From Enoplolaimus lenunculus (taxonomy: Eukaryota > Nematoda > Enoplea > Enoplida > Thoracostomopsidae), in assembly GCA_030248215.1 (NCBI GenBank), contig JASANG010000669.1, positions 1-64,000 of the forward strand: DNA of 64,000 nt. Direction: 5' to 3'. The notes below the pieces were generated by a model that saw only the letters and a program-made list of their open reading frames with translations, was not told where the DNA came from and did no database searches. Made by a program: the position numbers and the translations under genes. This document shows, one piece after another, positions 20,071-30,999 of the stretch (its first letter is position 1; each line of letters starts with the position of its first letter).

Positions 20071-20509
20071 TGTTGAAAAACACTAAGCGAAACAGTAATT
20101 GAAATTCAACTTTCAAATCAAGTCTCTACCACCCAGCTATGCACTAAAACAAATTTACATTGCGGACACAGCCGCCATAGCATAATTTCTATCATCTTTC
20201 CGCTTTCTAGCAACGCCTAAGCCTAACTTAAGTTCTAAGAGATACTAGACGGAGCCAGAGACTCCCTTAAGCTGAGGATTTAGGATTTCGTATTTTAGTT
20301 TTTAGTTTGAAATATGATTTAAGTGTTGCATAGCCGCGTACATTCACATTTTTAGTTCGCGTATACGGCGTGTAAATCAGTGGCATAAAACCAGGACGGA
20401 TGCTAAAATTGTTGACATGGAGACGCTAAATAATAGTGCAAAAAACTTGCGAACGAAGCAAACCAGAAGTCAAACACAAATTTAGTACTAAAATTGTAGG
20501 ATTTGATCC

Positions 20510-20790
20510 GTACTGTCAGAACTGCAGGTCGGGACGACCCCTTTCTCCAGAGTACTGCGAATATAATGGTTTCTCTTAATTTCTCCGAAGGATACGGCCA
20601 CGCCGGGAATTGAACCTCGAACCTCTCGCTCGCGAGTCAAGCGCGCTACCCATTACACCACGCGGCCGATATCCTAATTTCCTCTGGTGGTATATGTGCA
20701 CCAGTATGTATATGTCGTAACATTACACACTGCACATACACAAGCCGCGTCTACTCACACGTATTTTTCGGTACAGGACTCGGTGGCATA
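20510..20790 (-). mobile_element. tRNA-derived repeat, second type
   Basis: On the minus strand a 72-base tRNA-like segment (20596-20667) has ends GGCCGCG and CGTGGCC that pair over 7 bp with one G-U. The T arm contains GTTCAATTCC but its stem has mismatches. Flanking sequence with TGGTGCACATAT resembles the leader of the repeat at 19790-20040. I read it as a SINE-type repeat or tRNA pseudogene rather than an active tRNA gene. Confidence 0.55.
20596..20667 (-). pseudogene. tRNA-like segment with intact acceptor stem
   Basis: The minus-strand sequence has a 7-bp acceptor stem, a D-arm-like GTGTAATGGGTAGCGC and a T loop TTCAATT. The T stem is mismatched and the anticodon arm does not form the standard 5 bp. 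It could still supply internal pol III promoter boxes. Confidence 0.45.
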
Positions 20791-20920
20791 CATTGGATCC
20801 GGCAAGATTTGAAATGCTTTGAAATTTCTAGTAAATTTCCGCTGAGATTCGCTGTATGTAGTTGTTATACACAAACTTTGTGATTATTTTGTTTCAAATA
20901 ACTTCAATTAAACCTGGGAC

Positions 20921-20963
20921 CATATTCTCAAATGCCTATAGCACCTATTACCAGTTGGAAGTA
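20921..20963 (+). mobile_element. Family K MITE, left end
   Basis: CCATATTCTCAAATGCCTAT, AGCACCTATTACCAGTTGG, then cut off by the TTAGGC MITE starting at 20966. Confidence 0.6.
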
Positions 20964-20965
20964 AG

Positions 20966-21237
20966 GGCCAACGTTAAGAACAGGAGCGGAACAGTATTAT
21001 AAGCATATTCATAAACCTAAGCCTAAGTCTAAACCTAAGCCTAAGCGTAAAATGAGCATATTACTAAGCCTAAGCCTACGCCTAAGCCTAAGCCTACGCC
21101 TAAGCCTAAGCCTAAGCCTAAGCCTAAGCCTAAGCCTAAGCCTAAGCCTAAGCCAAGCAAAAAATTAGTCGTAAGCTTAAGCTTCTTCTATTGCAGTCCC
21201 ACAGAAAAACGTTCCGCTCCTGATCTTTACATGGGCC
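20966..21237 (-). mobile_element. TTAGGC MITE A with long array
   Basis: Left end GGCCAACGTTAAGAACAGG, right end CTGATCTTTACATGGGCC. The array (about 21010-21155) has some 24 units of CCTAAG, eight of them in one perfect run near the end. Flanks do not give a clear 8-bp duplication. Confidence 0.8.
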
Positions 21238-21284
21238 ATCAAGTCTAATAAACGTTCAGCACATGGATTAAAGTCAGGATTTTG

Positions 21285-21427
21285 AAACTAAACCTAAGCG
21301 TTGCAAAACAATGTTCCTAAGCCTAAGCTTAAGCCTAAGTCTAAGCAACAAAATGTAATCTAGAATCTAAACCTACTCTTTTATGGACCCACCAGAAACC
21401 TGGACGCCCCTTAAAGTAACATGGGCC
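21285..21427 (-). mobile_element. TTAGGC MITE C, one end only
   Basis: Right side complete: GGACCCACCAGAAACCTGGA, GCCCCTTAAAGTAACATGGG, CC. The other terminal repeat is missing. Confidence 0.7.
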
Positions 21428-21429
21428 AA

Positions 21430-22490
21430 AATTTCGATACAAAATTCCTGTGTTATCAGCTGAAAAAGTTCCTAACAACCGCTGGACATAAATCACAAGT
21501 GGATTTTCGCCCCAAAACACCTACGGCTGCGTCCCTTGATTAATCCTGCCCATACGTAGGGCGACACATTGCATTCGGCAAAGTCCAGTATCGACAGCGT
21601 CCGAACGATCAAAGAAATAAACCTAAAAACAGACTTACCTGGTTAATTCCAGAATATCCATAATTTTATAATATCTTCAAATGGTAAAGCAATATATTGA
21701 TGCAGTCTCCGAGCCAACTTTTGTACTGTTCATCAAATACTGCAGGTTAATATCTTTTATCTTAATTTTAAGACATATCAGTGTGTTATTGCTGTAAATT
21801 ACAAACAACGCTATTTTAAGACATTAAATAAAATCTATTTATTTGTATGAAATTATATTTATTGCTTTTTTTGCTAAAAACAAAAATAGGCGAAAGAATT
21901 GCAGATAGGAAACGGTGGAAAATCGTTGCTTCTCGTGCGCAGACACCATTGATCGATTAAGCTTACGATATTAATTGTTAGACCCGCAAGCCGGTGGTCA
22001 AGCGAATTGAATTTCAAATTTATGTCAACTGTAATTCAGCGATATAAAGATTTGTAAGAGAATGGTAAAACGCGATACAAACATTGTAATTAACATTTTA
22101 ATTTACTGAAATTCACAGCGATCCATGGCTAACGCGATGCCTTATACTCGCAGTGCAGAGTCCGGCTTGTAAGTGTCGTGAAATGTACGGATATGCCGAT
22201 CCTACGGTTGTTTTTTGGCCGTTTTCCACGGCCTACGGACCTGATTCCGCAAACATAATGGTTGTTTTTACTCGTGGTCTCCTGTCCCCCCGCCGTTTTT
22301 CAATCCGAGATCCTAAGTTATCATCATAGATAACAGATTAATTATCGGTACACGTTACAAGGCGCAACGAGCTATTGATCTGAACCCAAAAAGTTTTTTC
22401 TGGGGACAAACAACGTTTACCTCTTGTATACTTTCACCCCAATGGTATATGCTTAGAGGAACAGGCTTAGCTTCAGGTTGAGAAAACAGT
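21430..22490. other. No recognised repeat
   Basis: One of the longer stretches without a family. It holds the weak exon candidate at 21646-21748. Confidence 0.35.
21646..21748 (-). CDS. Weak candidate small exon with GTAAGT donor
   Basis: On the minus strand a CCTGCAG acceptor-like site is followed by about 100 bases and then ACCAG/GTAAGT, a near-perfect donor. Near the 3' end of this segment an ATG opens a seven-codon frame, MDILELT, that runs into the donor, so it could be 5'UTR plus a short first coding exon. Read from the acceptor instead, one frame gives a 23-residue peptide (FDEQYKSWLGD...) that meets a stop before the donor. Neither reading is recognised. The flanks, 21430-22490, have no repeat I could identify, which makes this one of the quieter stretches. 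Splice-like motifs of this quality also arise by chance. Confidence 0.2.
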
Positions 22491-22560
22491 TTACCTAGGC
22501 CTAAGCCATTACCTAAGCATTATATCAAAGCCTAAGCCTAAGCCTTAACTTTAAGTGTAG
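22490..22560 (-). repeat. Degenerate CCTAAG array
   Basis: Scattered CCTAAGCC units without recognisable terminal repeats. Confidence 0.45.
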
Positions 22561-22812
22561 GGTGGAAATTTACAACAGCCGAAAATCTTACAAACATTAA
22601 ATTATTTACAGGCTGTCAAAGGTTTTTTCAGCCTCTGGCTAAGCGATCAAGTCTGCCGGGGAGAGGCTGCCTCTTGTTCTGCCCCCGTCTACAGTTTTGA
22701 TTTTGTCATTTGCAAAATTATCTCCTGTCTTGACGGGTTGCATTAATGGCCGGCGCCGAAGTTGCGTACAGCCTGCGTTGCAATCCTCATTTTACGTCCT
22801 TCAGGATAGTAT

Positions 22813-23010
22813 CAGCGGCGGATCCAGAAATTTATGACGAGGGGGCGGGGTGGTAAAAGTAATGAAACGCAATTTTTACCGTATGCTATATATGTAAAAA
22901 TTTCGTGTTGTGGAAAATTGTCAGGTAGAGACTACCATTATATGGCACTAAAATTCCTGACAGGGGGCGTACGCTCCCACCCTTCCGCTTCCACTCAGGA
23001 CCTGCTAGTA
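22813..23010 (+). mobile_element. Family F MITE, TSD 6/8
   Basis: Starts CAGCGGCGGATCCAGAAATT; the right end is decayed (CAGGACCTGCTAGTA). Flanks GATAGTAT and GACAGTGT agree at 6 of 8. Confidence 0.7.
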
Positions 23011-23050
23011 GACAGTGTAACTTCTTTTGGTGATTGATTTGAATCTCAAC

Positions 23051-23130
23051 GAAACTCCAATCAAAAGCGTTGAAATCAGTTTTCAATTTTGAAACTCCAA
23101 TCAAAAGCGTTGAAATCAGTTTTCAATTTT
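23051..23130 (+). repeat. Exact 40-bp tandem duplication
   Basis: 23051-23090 and 23091-23130 are identical (GAAACTCCAATCAAAAGCGT start). No divergence, so it is recent or an assembly artefact. Confidence 0.95.
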
Positions 23131-23651
23131 AAATTAAGTTTCAACTTATACACCAGATTATTCATTGAGTGTCATTGTTTGAGTAACATTTGTGTCTCTT
23201 TATTACTTTCAACTCACGTCATTTGATTAATTTCTGAATACAAAAGCCGACAACATCCGGTGATAAATTTTCAAAGTAAAAAAACTTTGCAATGATGCAA
23301 AAAAGTTAATTTGTAGTCCGTCAAAGTGACGTAATCATGATTTTAGAGAATTTCAGGGTGACGTCAAATCACTTCACCCCCGACATCACAGGTCTGTCGA
23401 CAGCTCAACATGTTAGGAACGCCTTTTCGAAGGAAAATATGGTTGTTGTAACAAGCTTACAAGCGGGACTAAGATTTTTCTTAGGGAGCCCAAACCGATG
23501 TAGGGGAGCTGAGCTCCTTCTGGACTCCCCGTGTCTACGGGATCAATATATCCCCTGTATACCAAGTTGACGTGCTTTATTCATGCGGCCAGTTTAACAG
23601 AAAATGGTTTATAGTATAAATTGTAAGTTAAACAGCGCCAAATAGGGCCCT

Positions 23652-23981
23652 CACTGTAAATTTTAGTGAGTTGATTTAACTCAGAATGAGTTGAATCACT
23701 CAGTCTGAGTTAGGACTATCATAACTCAGAGTTTTGAGTTGATTCAATTCATTCTGAGTTAATTAATCAACTCACCCAGAGTCAACTCAACTCACCGTGA
23801 GAATCAAGTCAACTCAGAGTGAGTTAAAGTGTTCTGTTATTAACTCAGAAATAAACTAATTTTCCGTCTGAGTTTTAGAACGAATTGAATCAACTCAAAA
23901 TTTTGAGTTGTCATAATCCTAACTGAGATTGAGTGATTCAACTCATTCTGAGTTTAAATCAACTCACTGAAATTTACAGTG
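23652..23981 (+). mobile_element. Family I MITE (GAGTT type), longest copy
   Basis: CACTGTAAATTTTAGTGAGT start and CACTGAAATTTACAGTG end. At 330 bp it is about 80-100 bp longer than the other copies because the ACTCAGA...TGAGTT block near the right side is repeated (23862-23965). Confidence 0.85.
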
Positions 23982-24244
23982 AAATAAACCATACATCTGA
24001 CTGGCTTCTTCTCCAAGCAAACGAGACTCAAACCCGGTAATCCTAAACCTCTGGATTGCACATAAGGGAATCACCAGGATTTTATTTCGAGACGGTAAAA
24101 CCTCAAGTAAAGCAATTTTGACTTCCGGAATCTGTAAAAAGTCATTTTATACTATGTTATCAAGTATTTCTCGTCTCGAGAAATTATGGAAATAAAAAAT
24201 ATATCTCTGCCACTGTTCCTTCCGTTGCACACGCCCCTAGCACA

Positions 24245-24450
24245 GCGATTCCAGAGCGGAGAGATCGGGGGGTGGATGTACATCCCACCCCGTCAGACAA
24301 TTCTTTGCAGTGAAAATGGCAAAGTCCCTACATTACAATTTATCTCTCTCAGAAAATTGACACATATATAGGATCACAGGAGCGGATCCAGAAATTTCTG
24401 ATATCGGAGCGGTCTGGCAACAGTTATAATACGCAATTTTTACTGCATGC
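24245..24450 (+). mobile_element. Family F fragments
   Basis: 24245-24360 has AATGGCAAAGTCCCTACATT as in the F interior; 24380-24450 begins GGAGCGGATCCAGAAATTTC like an F left end. Two partial copies or one rearranged copy. Confidence 0.45.
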
Positions 24451-24933
24451 TAGCGGCAGTACTGGTTAAATTTGTTCAAATTTAAAAATTACATTTCTAT
24501 TTCGTTTCAAACAAGTAAATGTTCTTCAATGACGGTGTCATCTGAGCCGACAGTCCGTTGAGAATAACGAAAAATTTACGCCATTTAATTGAAAAATTGA
24601 CCAATTTTGTCACAAAAGTGCATTTTATTCTGAGAAATAATATTTTATTACTTTTAACTTAATTTGTGGGCATAACAACTGACTTTACCGATAACAGTCG
24701 GAGGTTTACAGCACAACGAAATTGTATCCGGTCAAGTCGCCGAAGCCAGGCAAACTTGTTACAATGGAAAACGAGTGGTTCATAAAAACACAACGCGGAT
24801 ATAGAAAATTTTGCACAGTAAAACTGTTACAGGATGTCAAATTGTTTTGCGGCGGTGATTCAAAATTTGCATCTTTTAGCAATGGCAGCCGACCCACGAA
24901 ACCATATAAAACTTCTTCTGTCTACCAAACAGT

Positions 24934-25378
24934 GGCCTTGTAAAGATCAGGGGCGGAACGTTTTTGCTTGGGACTGCAATTGAGTAAGCTTAAGCATTAC
25001 ACTAATTTTTTTGCTTGGCTTAGGCTTAGGCTTAGTGTTATGCTCATTCTTACGCTTATGCTGAAGCTTAGGCTTAGGAATATGCTCATTCTTACGCTTA
25101 TGCTGAAGCTTAGGCTTAGGAATATGCTCATTCTTACACTTAGGCTTAGGCTTAGGCTCAGGCTCAGGCTTAGGAATATGCTATTTCTTACGCTTATGCT
25201 GAAGCTTAGGCTTAGGAATATGCTCATTCTTACGCTTATGCTGAAGCTTAGGCTTAGGAATATGCTCATTCTTACACTTAGGCTTAGGCTTAGGCTTAGG
25301 CTTAGGAATATGCTATTTCTTACACTTAGGCTTACGGTTAGGCTTAGGCTTAGGAATATGCTTATAATACTGTTCCGC
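24934..25378 (+). mobile_element. TTAGGC MITE A with expanded array, right end lost
   Basis: Left end GGCCTTGTAAAGATCAGGGG, subterminal TAAGCTTAAGCATTACAC. The array (25018-25365) alternates GCTTAGG runs with AATATGCTCATTCTTACGCT spacers, a higher-order repeat. The right side stops at CTGTTCCGCC, short of the terminal repeat. Multiples of three keep both strands open (Leu/Arg and Ser/Leu), which is an artefact of the array. Confidence 0.8.
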
Positions 25379-25399
25379 CAACCATTCGAATAAATGCGG

Positions 25400-25445
25400 A
25401 TGTGTAGGAATAAAACGCAACGCGTGCTGGGTACATTTTTTACTT
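25400..25445 (-). mobile_element. Family D fragment
   Basis: AAACGCAACGCGTGCTGGGTACATTTTTTA resembles the D interior (AACCGCAACGCGTGCC) in short words; both ends are missing. Confidence 0.4.
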
Positions 25446-26021
25446 TGTAGACAAAACATTGATATATCTTAGACATCGTCAACCTTTTCGAATTCGTGAT
25501 AATGGCTTTTAGCTTACTTATCTCCAAGTTACCTATCACAATGGATAATACTTTGCTTATCAGCGTAGTCTTTTTACTGGTGGGTCGATAATTGGTCAGT
25601 AACTCTGTCTGCTGGCGTTATTAACGATTATACACAACAGACATTTAATTGGTTAGGAAGCTTTTGGTAATCACAGTTGATTTTCAATTAATACGGTTTT
25701 CTGATAATTTCACGAATAAAATGCGTCCAATATGATGCTTAATTCATGACCTCAGCGTTGAAACAGGCACGTAGCCGGAACCAGAACAGCCGTATTCAAG
25801 CTAAATCTATAAGAGCACAATCAATATTGAAAAATAGCTGTTAATTAGATATATACCTAATTATCACTGACAAATTTAAGACTTGACCCCACTAAGTTTG
25901 AGATTTCAAACCAGAATTCTGACACAATATTGCATTAGTGTGTCGATGTATTCTTTAACCTAAAAACGGACAGATGAGGGCTGAAAATCTATCGTAGTCG
26001 GCACACTTCAATAGATTTTTC

Positions 26022-26615
26022 GGTCCATATATAGAACAGGACCGGAACAGTAGTATAAACATATTCCTAAGCCTAAGCCTAAAGCCTAAGCTTTAGTCTA
26101 AGCCTACGTGTAAGGATAAGCTTATTCATAAGCCTAAGCGTAAACCGAAGCCTAAGGATGAGCCTGTTCAAAAGCCTAAGCCTAAGCCGAAGCCTAAGGA
26201 TGAGCCTGTTCATAAGCCTAAGCCTAAGCCGAAGCCTAAGGATGAGCCTATTCAAAAGCCTAAGCCTAAGCCGAAGCCTAACGATGAGCCTATTCATAAG
26301 CCTAAGCCTAATCCGAAGCCTAAGGATGAGCCTATTCATAAGCCTAAGCATAAACCGAAGCCTAAGGATGAGCCTATTCATAAGCCCAAGCCTAAGCCGA
26401 AGCCTAAGGATGCCCCTATTCAAAAGCCTAAGCCTAAGCCGAAGCCTAAGGATGAGCCTATTCAAAAGCCTAAGCCTAAGCCGAAGCCTAAGGATGAGCC
26501 TATTCATCAGCCTAAGCCTACGCTTAAGCATAAGCACAGAATTTAGTCTAAAGCTTAAACTAACCCTATTACAGCCGCTCCGGAAAACGATCCGGCCCTG
26601 TCCTATACATGGGTT
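26022..26615 (-). mobile_element. TTAGGC MITE B with 42-bp higher-order array, perfect TSD
   Basis: Left end GGTCCATATATAGAACAGG, right end CCTGTCCTATACATGGGTT. GATTTTTC lies on both sides (26014-26021, 26616-26623), an exact 8-bp duplication. The array is about ten copies of a 42-bp unit made of seven hexamers (AAGCCT x2, AAGCCG, AAGCCT, AAGGAT, GAGCCT, ATTCAT or variants). At 594 bp it is among the largest copies. The open frames on both strands are array artefacts. Confidence 0.9.
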
Positions 26616-26740
26616 GATTTTTCTGTTAAGCATCGATGAGTTATGGAAAACCATTCCGCAGCTCATCGTCAAGCTTTAAACCGGGAAATCGAAAATGCAC
26701 AGGTTGAAGATCCATTTGATCCGGTACTTGTTTTGTACCG

Positions 26741-26877
26741 TATAAGGTTGGGCCTATACTTTCGATGACGTCCGGCGCCGTCCATCACCATACGGTTTTG
26801 TACACGAGTAGTTAACGTACGATATCGCACTGTGACAGACGGCGCCAGACCCCACAAGTATTGTGCCACCCTTAACA
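26741..26877 (+). mobile_element. Family M foldback, short copy
   Basis: Left arm ATAAGGTTGGGCCTATACTT with GATGACGTCCGGCGCCGTCC, right arm GACAGACGGCGCCAGAC with TATTGTGCCACCCTTA. The two arms pair. Uninterrupted copy. Confidence 0.65.
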
Positions 26878-26879
26878 GA

Positions 26880-28820
26880 GTCTTTTTGGTTAAACGTCAG
26901 CGCCGGCTGCGCCAAATATTCGAGCCTGATTATCACTTCTAAGCAGGTGATTTTACTGTTGGTAGGCGTAAATATTATCGGTTTAACAAATAAAACCATG
27001 TTTAGTTTACATGGGTGCCGCCAAGATACAGGCTTCTAGAAGACCATGCCAATCATACTTAAGAAAAAATATGGTTCTGATGTTAAGTGTAACCTCAGCT
27101 TAAGTTCAACAATCGTTTAGCATCGAGAGCCTCAGCTTGAAAAATAAGTTAACAGGAGTAAATTTGTTAAAAACATTAAAAGAGGTCATCGGCGTCACTG
27201 CCTCTCTCTCTAACAAAAACTCTCATTCTTCATTTAGTCTGGAACCTGATTGGCCCATGGCTGCGAGTGGCATTTAAAAATTAATTATCATTTATAATTG
27301 ACGAAGTCAAAATTAACCTGTCAAAAGCGAATGTTTCGCGGAGATAAACTGAATTCTTTGAGTTATTCTATAAATACAAAAAATAGCAAAACGAAAACTA
27401 AAATGTAACAAAGCGGCGAATCTACGACAATTTGACGTTCGATAATTTTGTCACCCGAGAGTTTCCTAAGCCACCGGCTGAATCCTGATAAATGGTCTTA
27501 AGCCAAAGCCTAAATCTAAGCATAATAATGCTGTAAAAAATTGCCAAATCAACGAAATGTTACACGGGGTGTTGGTCGCCGAGGTCTCGTTGTACCCTAA
27601 AATTCCTAAATGACTTTTTTTGAACAAGCAATTTTAGTCTCTCTCATTGACTTCCTGTATCTCAGAATTTGACTCGAAGCAATGAGTTAAACAACGGTAC
27701 TTTGTAAAACTGTAAGAAAGCGGACACCTGCCGTAGCAGGGCCCCGTGAAATCAGGCTTAGGCATTGCTTTAAGAATTCGGATTCGGTTTAGGTTTAAAA
27801 GCTAAATAAAAACAATAATTTTGGCTTATTTTAAGTATAGTGGTCCAAGCTAAACAAAGAGATAATTGTGGATTTAGAGGCTGGAAGACTTAGGCTTATG
27901 CTTATTATTAGGATTAGAAACATATTTAGACTTACGGTTACGTTGCTAGTTTGGGCTTAGTCTAAGGCTTAGGGTTGGCAGGATCGTCGTTATAATTGAC
28001 ATGGCTAAAAATCGTTTTGAACTGGACATTGCTTATTTCTGGCCATGATTTAGCTTAAAAGAAGCCGATCAAACACTTCAACGCATTTTTTGGCATTAAA
28101 ACATGCAAAATCCACCGCGAAACTGGTGTTTTCAGGTTTTTAACGGCATTGTAAGGGTATGAACAGGTGTCAATGTCCAAGATAACACACCCACAAAAAT
28201 ATCAATTATTAAAACAATACGTAGCGAAAACACATGATATTTCAATTCATTCATCAAGCAAAACCGAAAATAAAATCTGCTGGTTTCCAACAATTTCCCA
28301 AAACTCCCTCCTTAGCTATCAAGATCATTTGAATACATTTCAGTCTTCAATTTACAGCCCTGTACAGTATCAACAACACCCCTTTATTTTTTCAGGATTG
28401 TCAACTGACACCACGCAGACTCGCTGTCTAACTATATTTAGACGTCCGCATCCACCGATAAATACCAACCTAAGTTGCTAAGCTTCCTATGACCCTGGTA
28501 TATATGAATCATCAGATTTGCGAGCAACAGAGGATTAAGCTTAATCCATAGATTATATTCGTCGCACGAAATACAGGTTGCTCAACAACTCTCGGGTTCA
28601 TAGTTTTCAATTTGACAAAAAAGAAAACATAAATAAAATAACATTTTAAAAATAAATCTGGCCTTGAAACCACTCGAGTATACAAGGGGGGACATGGGAG
28701 GATATATCCCCCCAGAAATCTTTTGAGACAAGAAATTAAAAAACTACGTCAAATAAGATTTACATGACATTATCTTCTCCCTGAATCAAATACTGGATAC
28801 TCGGCTGAACTTTGAAATTA
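26880..28820. other. Largely featureless stretch
   Basis: Only degenerate TTAGGC-like words at 27455-27530 and 27770-27990. The open frame at 28167-28481 is listed separately as doubtful. Confidence 0.35.
28167..28481 (+). CDS. Unrecognised open frame, doubtful
   Basis: A 104-codon ATG-to-stop frame in a stretch without recognisable repeats. The predicted peptide is rich in Ser, Gln, Thr and His and has no motif, signal peptide or membrane segment that I can see. I saw no strong splice sites at its ends. In 64 kb of AT-rich sequence a frame of this length can arise by chance, so it is listed only because the tandem arrays that explain the other long frames are absent here. Confidence 0.12.
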   Translation: MSMSKITHPQKYQLLKQYVAKTHDISIHSSSKTENKICWFPTISQNSLLSYQDHLNTFQSSIYSPVQYQQHPFIFSGLSTDTTQTRCLTIFRRPHPPINTNLSC

Positions 28821-28830
28821 GATTGTGAGA

Positions 28831-29017
28831 CAGTGCCGGAGCAGCCACTTCCCATACACCCAATTTGGGGGGACCCACTCCTAAAGGGGCTCCCACCCTT
28901 TCCGGTTAAAACAAAAACCGCCGATGTAATCAAATGCGTCTGGTTTCTCGCTCGCAAGTTTAGAGGCACCCACCATGGATTTGGGTGGATCCCTCACCCC
29001 AGTCTGTTCCAGCACTG
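28831..29017 (+). mobile_element. Family E MITE, TSD 6/8
   Basis: Starts CAGTGCCGGAGCAGCC, ends GTCTGTTCCAGCACTG. Flanks TTGTGAGA and ATGTCAGA agree at 6 of 8. Contains TTTCTCGCTCGCAAGTTTAG, a variant of the shared E/F motif on the other strand. Confidence 0.8.
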
Positions 29018-29079
29018 ATGTCAGATGGACTAAAGATTATAAGGAATTAGTATAGGTTATATCTACGATGAAGCTGTGA

Positions 29080-29220
29080 GCGTATAGCAACCAGACAGGA
29101 AGCAGATAGGAATCAAAATACTGTACGCATGCAAAGCAGGATCCAACCGGAATTACAAAAACCGGAAATGAGGCGAAATTAGGTACAGTTAAAATGATGT
29201 TAAATTTGCTATTTTTAGTC
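29080..29220 (+). repeat. Dispersed repeat U, possible copy
   Basis: ACCGGAAATGAGGCGAAATTAGGTA followed by TTAAATTTGCTATTTTT, in pieces, resembles 34900-35045. The match is approximate. Confidence 0.3.
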
Positions 29221-29492
29221 AATATCTGTACGGTGTTGTTAAATGGTTTGGTTTTACGCTTATTTTTTGCAAACTCACATCAATTTTTGGACACATGTAT
29301 GAAACGTTAAAACAAAACACACCAAAGAACTAAATTTTGTAAAATTATACAAAGTTTCTAAGTACCGACAGTGCTGCAACCTCGGACACAAATTGTGCCG
29401 GAACCGGAGACAGACCTCCGGTTGTACCCTGAGCGAAATTGAAAACGAATAAATTGTGCTGTACATTGTTATTTTACGTTAATCACATATTT

Positions 29493-29714
29493 GGGCCCAC
29501 ATTCTCAAATTGTGTATAGCATCTATCATCAGATAGCGATAGGTTTTTAAACTGACGAACATCTGCAATTGCAAGTCTGAAAATTGGTACAGAAGTAGTG
29601 CAAATCAATTGCGAACAATGTGCCCAATTTCGAACCTCGCCACTGGCTGGTTCCAAAGTTACACGACGTATCACTAACAGGTGATAGGTGCTACACACAT
29701 TTGAGGATACAGGC
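29493..29714 (+). mobile_element. Family K MITE
   Basis: GGGCCCACATTCTCAAATTG at left, ACACATTTGAGGATACAGGC at right, with ATCATCAGATAGCGATAGG and its complement inside. Confidence 0.75.
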
Positions 29715-29869
29715 TTTGATTACAGTCTGCTTCACAATGTATTTTGCCTTAATATTTTCTTAAATTTTCTGCAAATTCCTTGCGTACGCAACGGTGTTAA
29801 TATCAGTCAACTGCAAAATGCGGTAATTGCACATTTCTAGATATATTACACAACTTTCGTAAAACACTC

Positions 29870-29932
29870 GGCCCATGTTACTTTTAGGGGCGTCCAGGGT
29901 TTACTGTTACGCCCCTAAAAGTATAATTGGCC
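29870..29932 (+). mobile_element. Array-less TTAGGC MITE C (63 bp), TSD 6/8
   Basis: GGCCCATGTTACTTTTAGGG is followed almost directly by GTTACGCCCCTAAAAGTATA and ATTGGCC. Flanks AAACACTC and AAGCAATC agree at 6 of 8. The whole interior, including the TTAGGC array, is absent, leaving a bare hairpin. Confidence 0.85.
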
Positions 29933-30275
29933 AAGCAATCTTGGCACCGCCGTCAAGCGGTTACTCCTGTTGTCGCTAATAAACCCTTTTTTTGCATTGG
30001 CAAATTGTGAAACAGAATTTTCAATGAAAAATGCATTGTCAAAATCAGAATATTTTCGTTGACGCAAATTCGACCGATTTGCAACGGTTTTCTTGCGTCG
30101 ATGCATTTTAAAGTTGTGTTATTTTGCAATAAATTGTACTCAGTCAACACCGTTGCAACATTTTGCAATGCACAAATTACGTATTTGGGGTGTTCCAGTT
30201 TTAATTAATAATTAAGTACATTAATGAGCCACTTTTGTAAATATGGAATTTTAATGAAGTAAAATTTAATATTAT
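29933..30275. other. No recognised feature
   Basis: GCAACGGTTTTCTTGCG and AACACCGTTGCAACATTTTG words recall each other but no ends are clear. Confidence 0.25.
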
Positions 30276-30276
30276 G

Positions 30277-30571
30277 CCACAGTCACACGTGCAAGTTTTT
30301 GCAGCGAGAAATCACCGCTGCAACTTGACGAAATACTTGCAGCTGCAAAAATTTCAAAGGAACATTGTGATTGACCAATCAAACTGCAGGTGCAAGAAAT
30401 TCAAGTGACTTGCAACTGCGTTCACAGGTGCGAATTAAATTAAATCACATGAATTTCAGTGAATAATTTGCAGCTGCAAGAACTTCAAAGCTGCTTTGTG
30501 ACCAAACTTGCACATGAAAGTTGCAAGTGCAAGGTTTTGCTGCAAAAACTTGCACATGTGAATATGGCTTT
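30277..30571 (+). mobile_element. Family L foldback MITE
   Basis: GCCACAGTCACACGTGCAAG at left, CTTGCACATGTGAATATGGC at right. The halves are inverted copies through CTTGCAGCTGCAAA words; ACCAATCAAACTGCAGGTGC is shared inverted with 11316-11617. Confidence 0.8.
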
Positions 30572-30999
30572 AATATTAATGCATATAGAATTAACGCGTT
30601 TGTACATAAAAATCATTGTTGCGGAAGAATCAGATCACCGGATTACAATTTATTTACAATAAAATGAAAGCTAATTTCATTCTTTGCCAGGCTTTCATCA
30701 ACAGATAAAAAAGATTATGAAAACCTTTAACCAAACCAAATCGCTATTCGCCAGAATAACCTAATCATCTGCAAGCAAAACGCAGAGCAAAACCTGTTGA
30801 AATGACAACGTTCAATTATAAATGACGGCTAGAATTCCTCGATAGAATTTGTTGCTATTACAGGCAAAGGTCTGTCACCCAGGGTAAACCAGAGGTCTGC
30901 CGTTTGACTCCGGTTGCATTTTTATATCAGTCAATGAGAAAACACTTGCAATAAATTCAGTGACCTTGCATGGTTATTCACACATATGAACTAAATTTC

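Noticed and set aside
20596-20667. Functional tRNA gene on the minus strand
   Set aside because: T-stem mismatches and an irregular anticodon arm; repeat-like flanks. A covariance-model scan would settle it.
26079-26679. Long open frames on both strands giving Arg/Leu- or Ser/Leu-rich proteins
   Set aside because: They lie exactly on a TTAGGC-type array whose units are multiples of three, so stops are absent by composition. The same holds at 24968-25539, 38286-38582, 39353-39813, 42026-42403, 42539-42882, 46312-46799 and 53568-53993.
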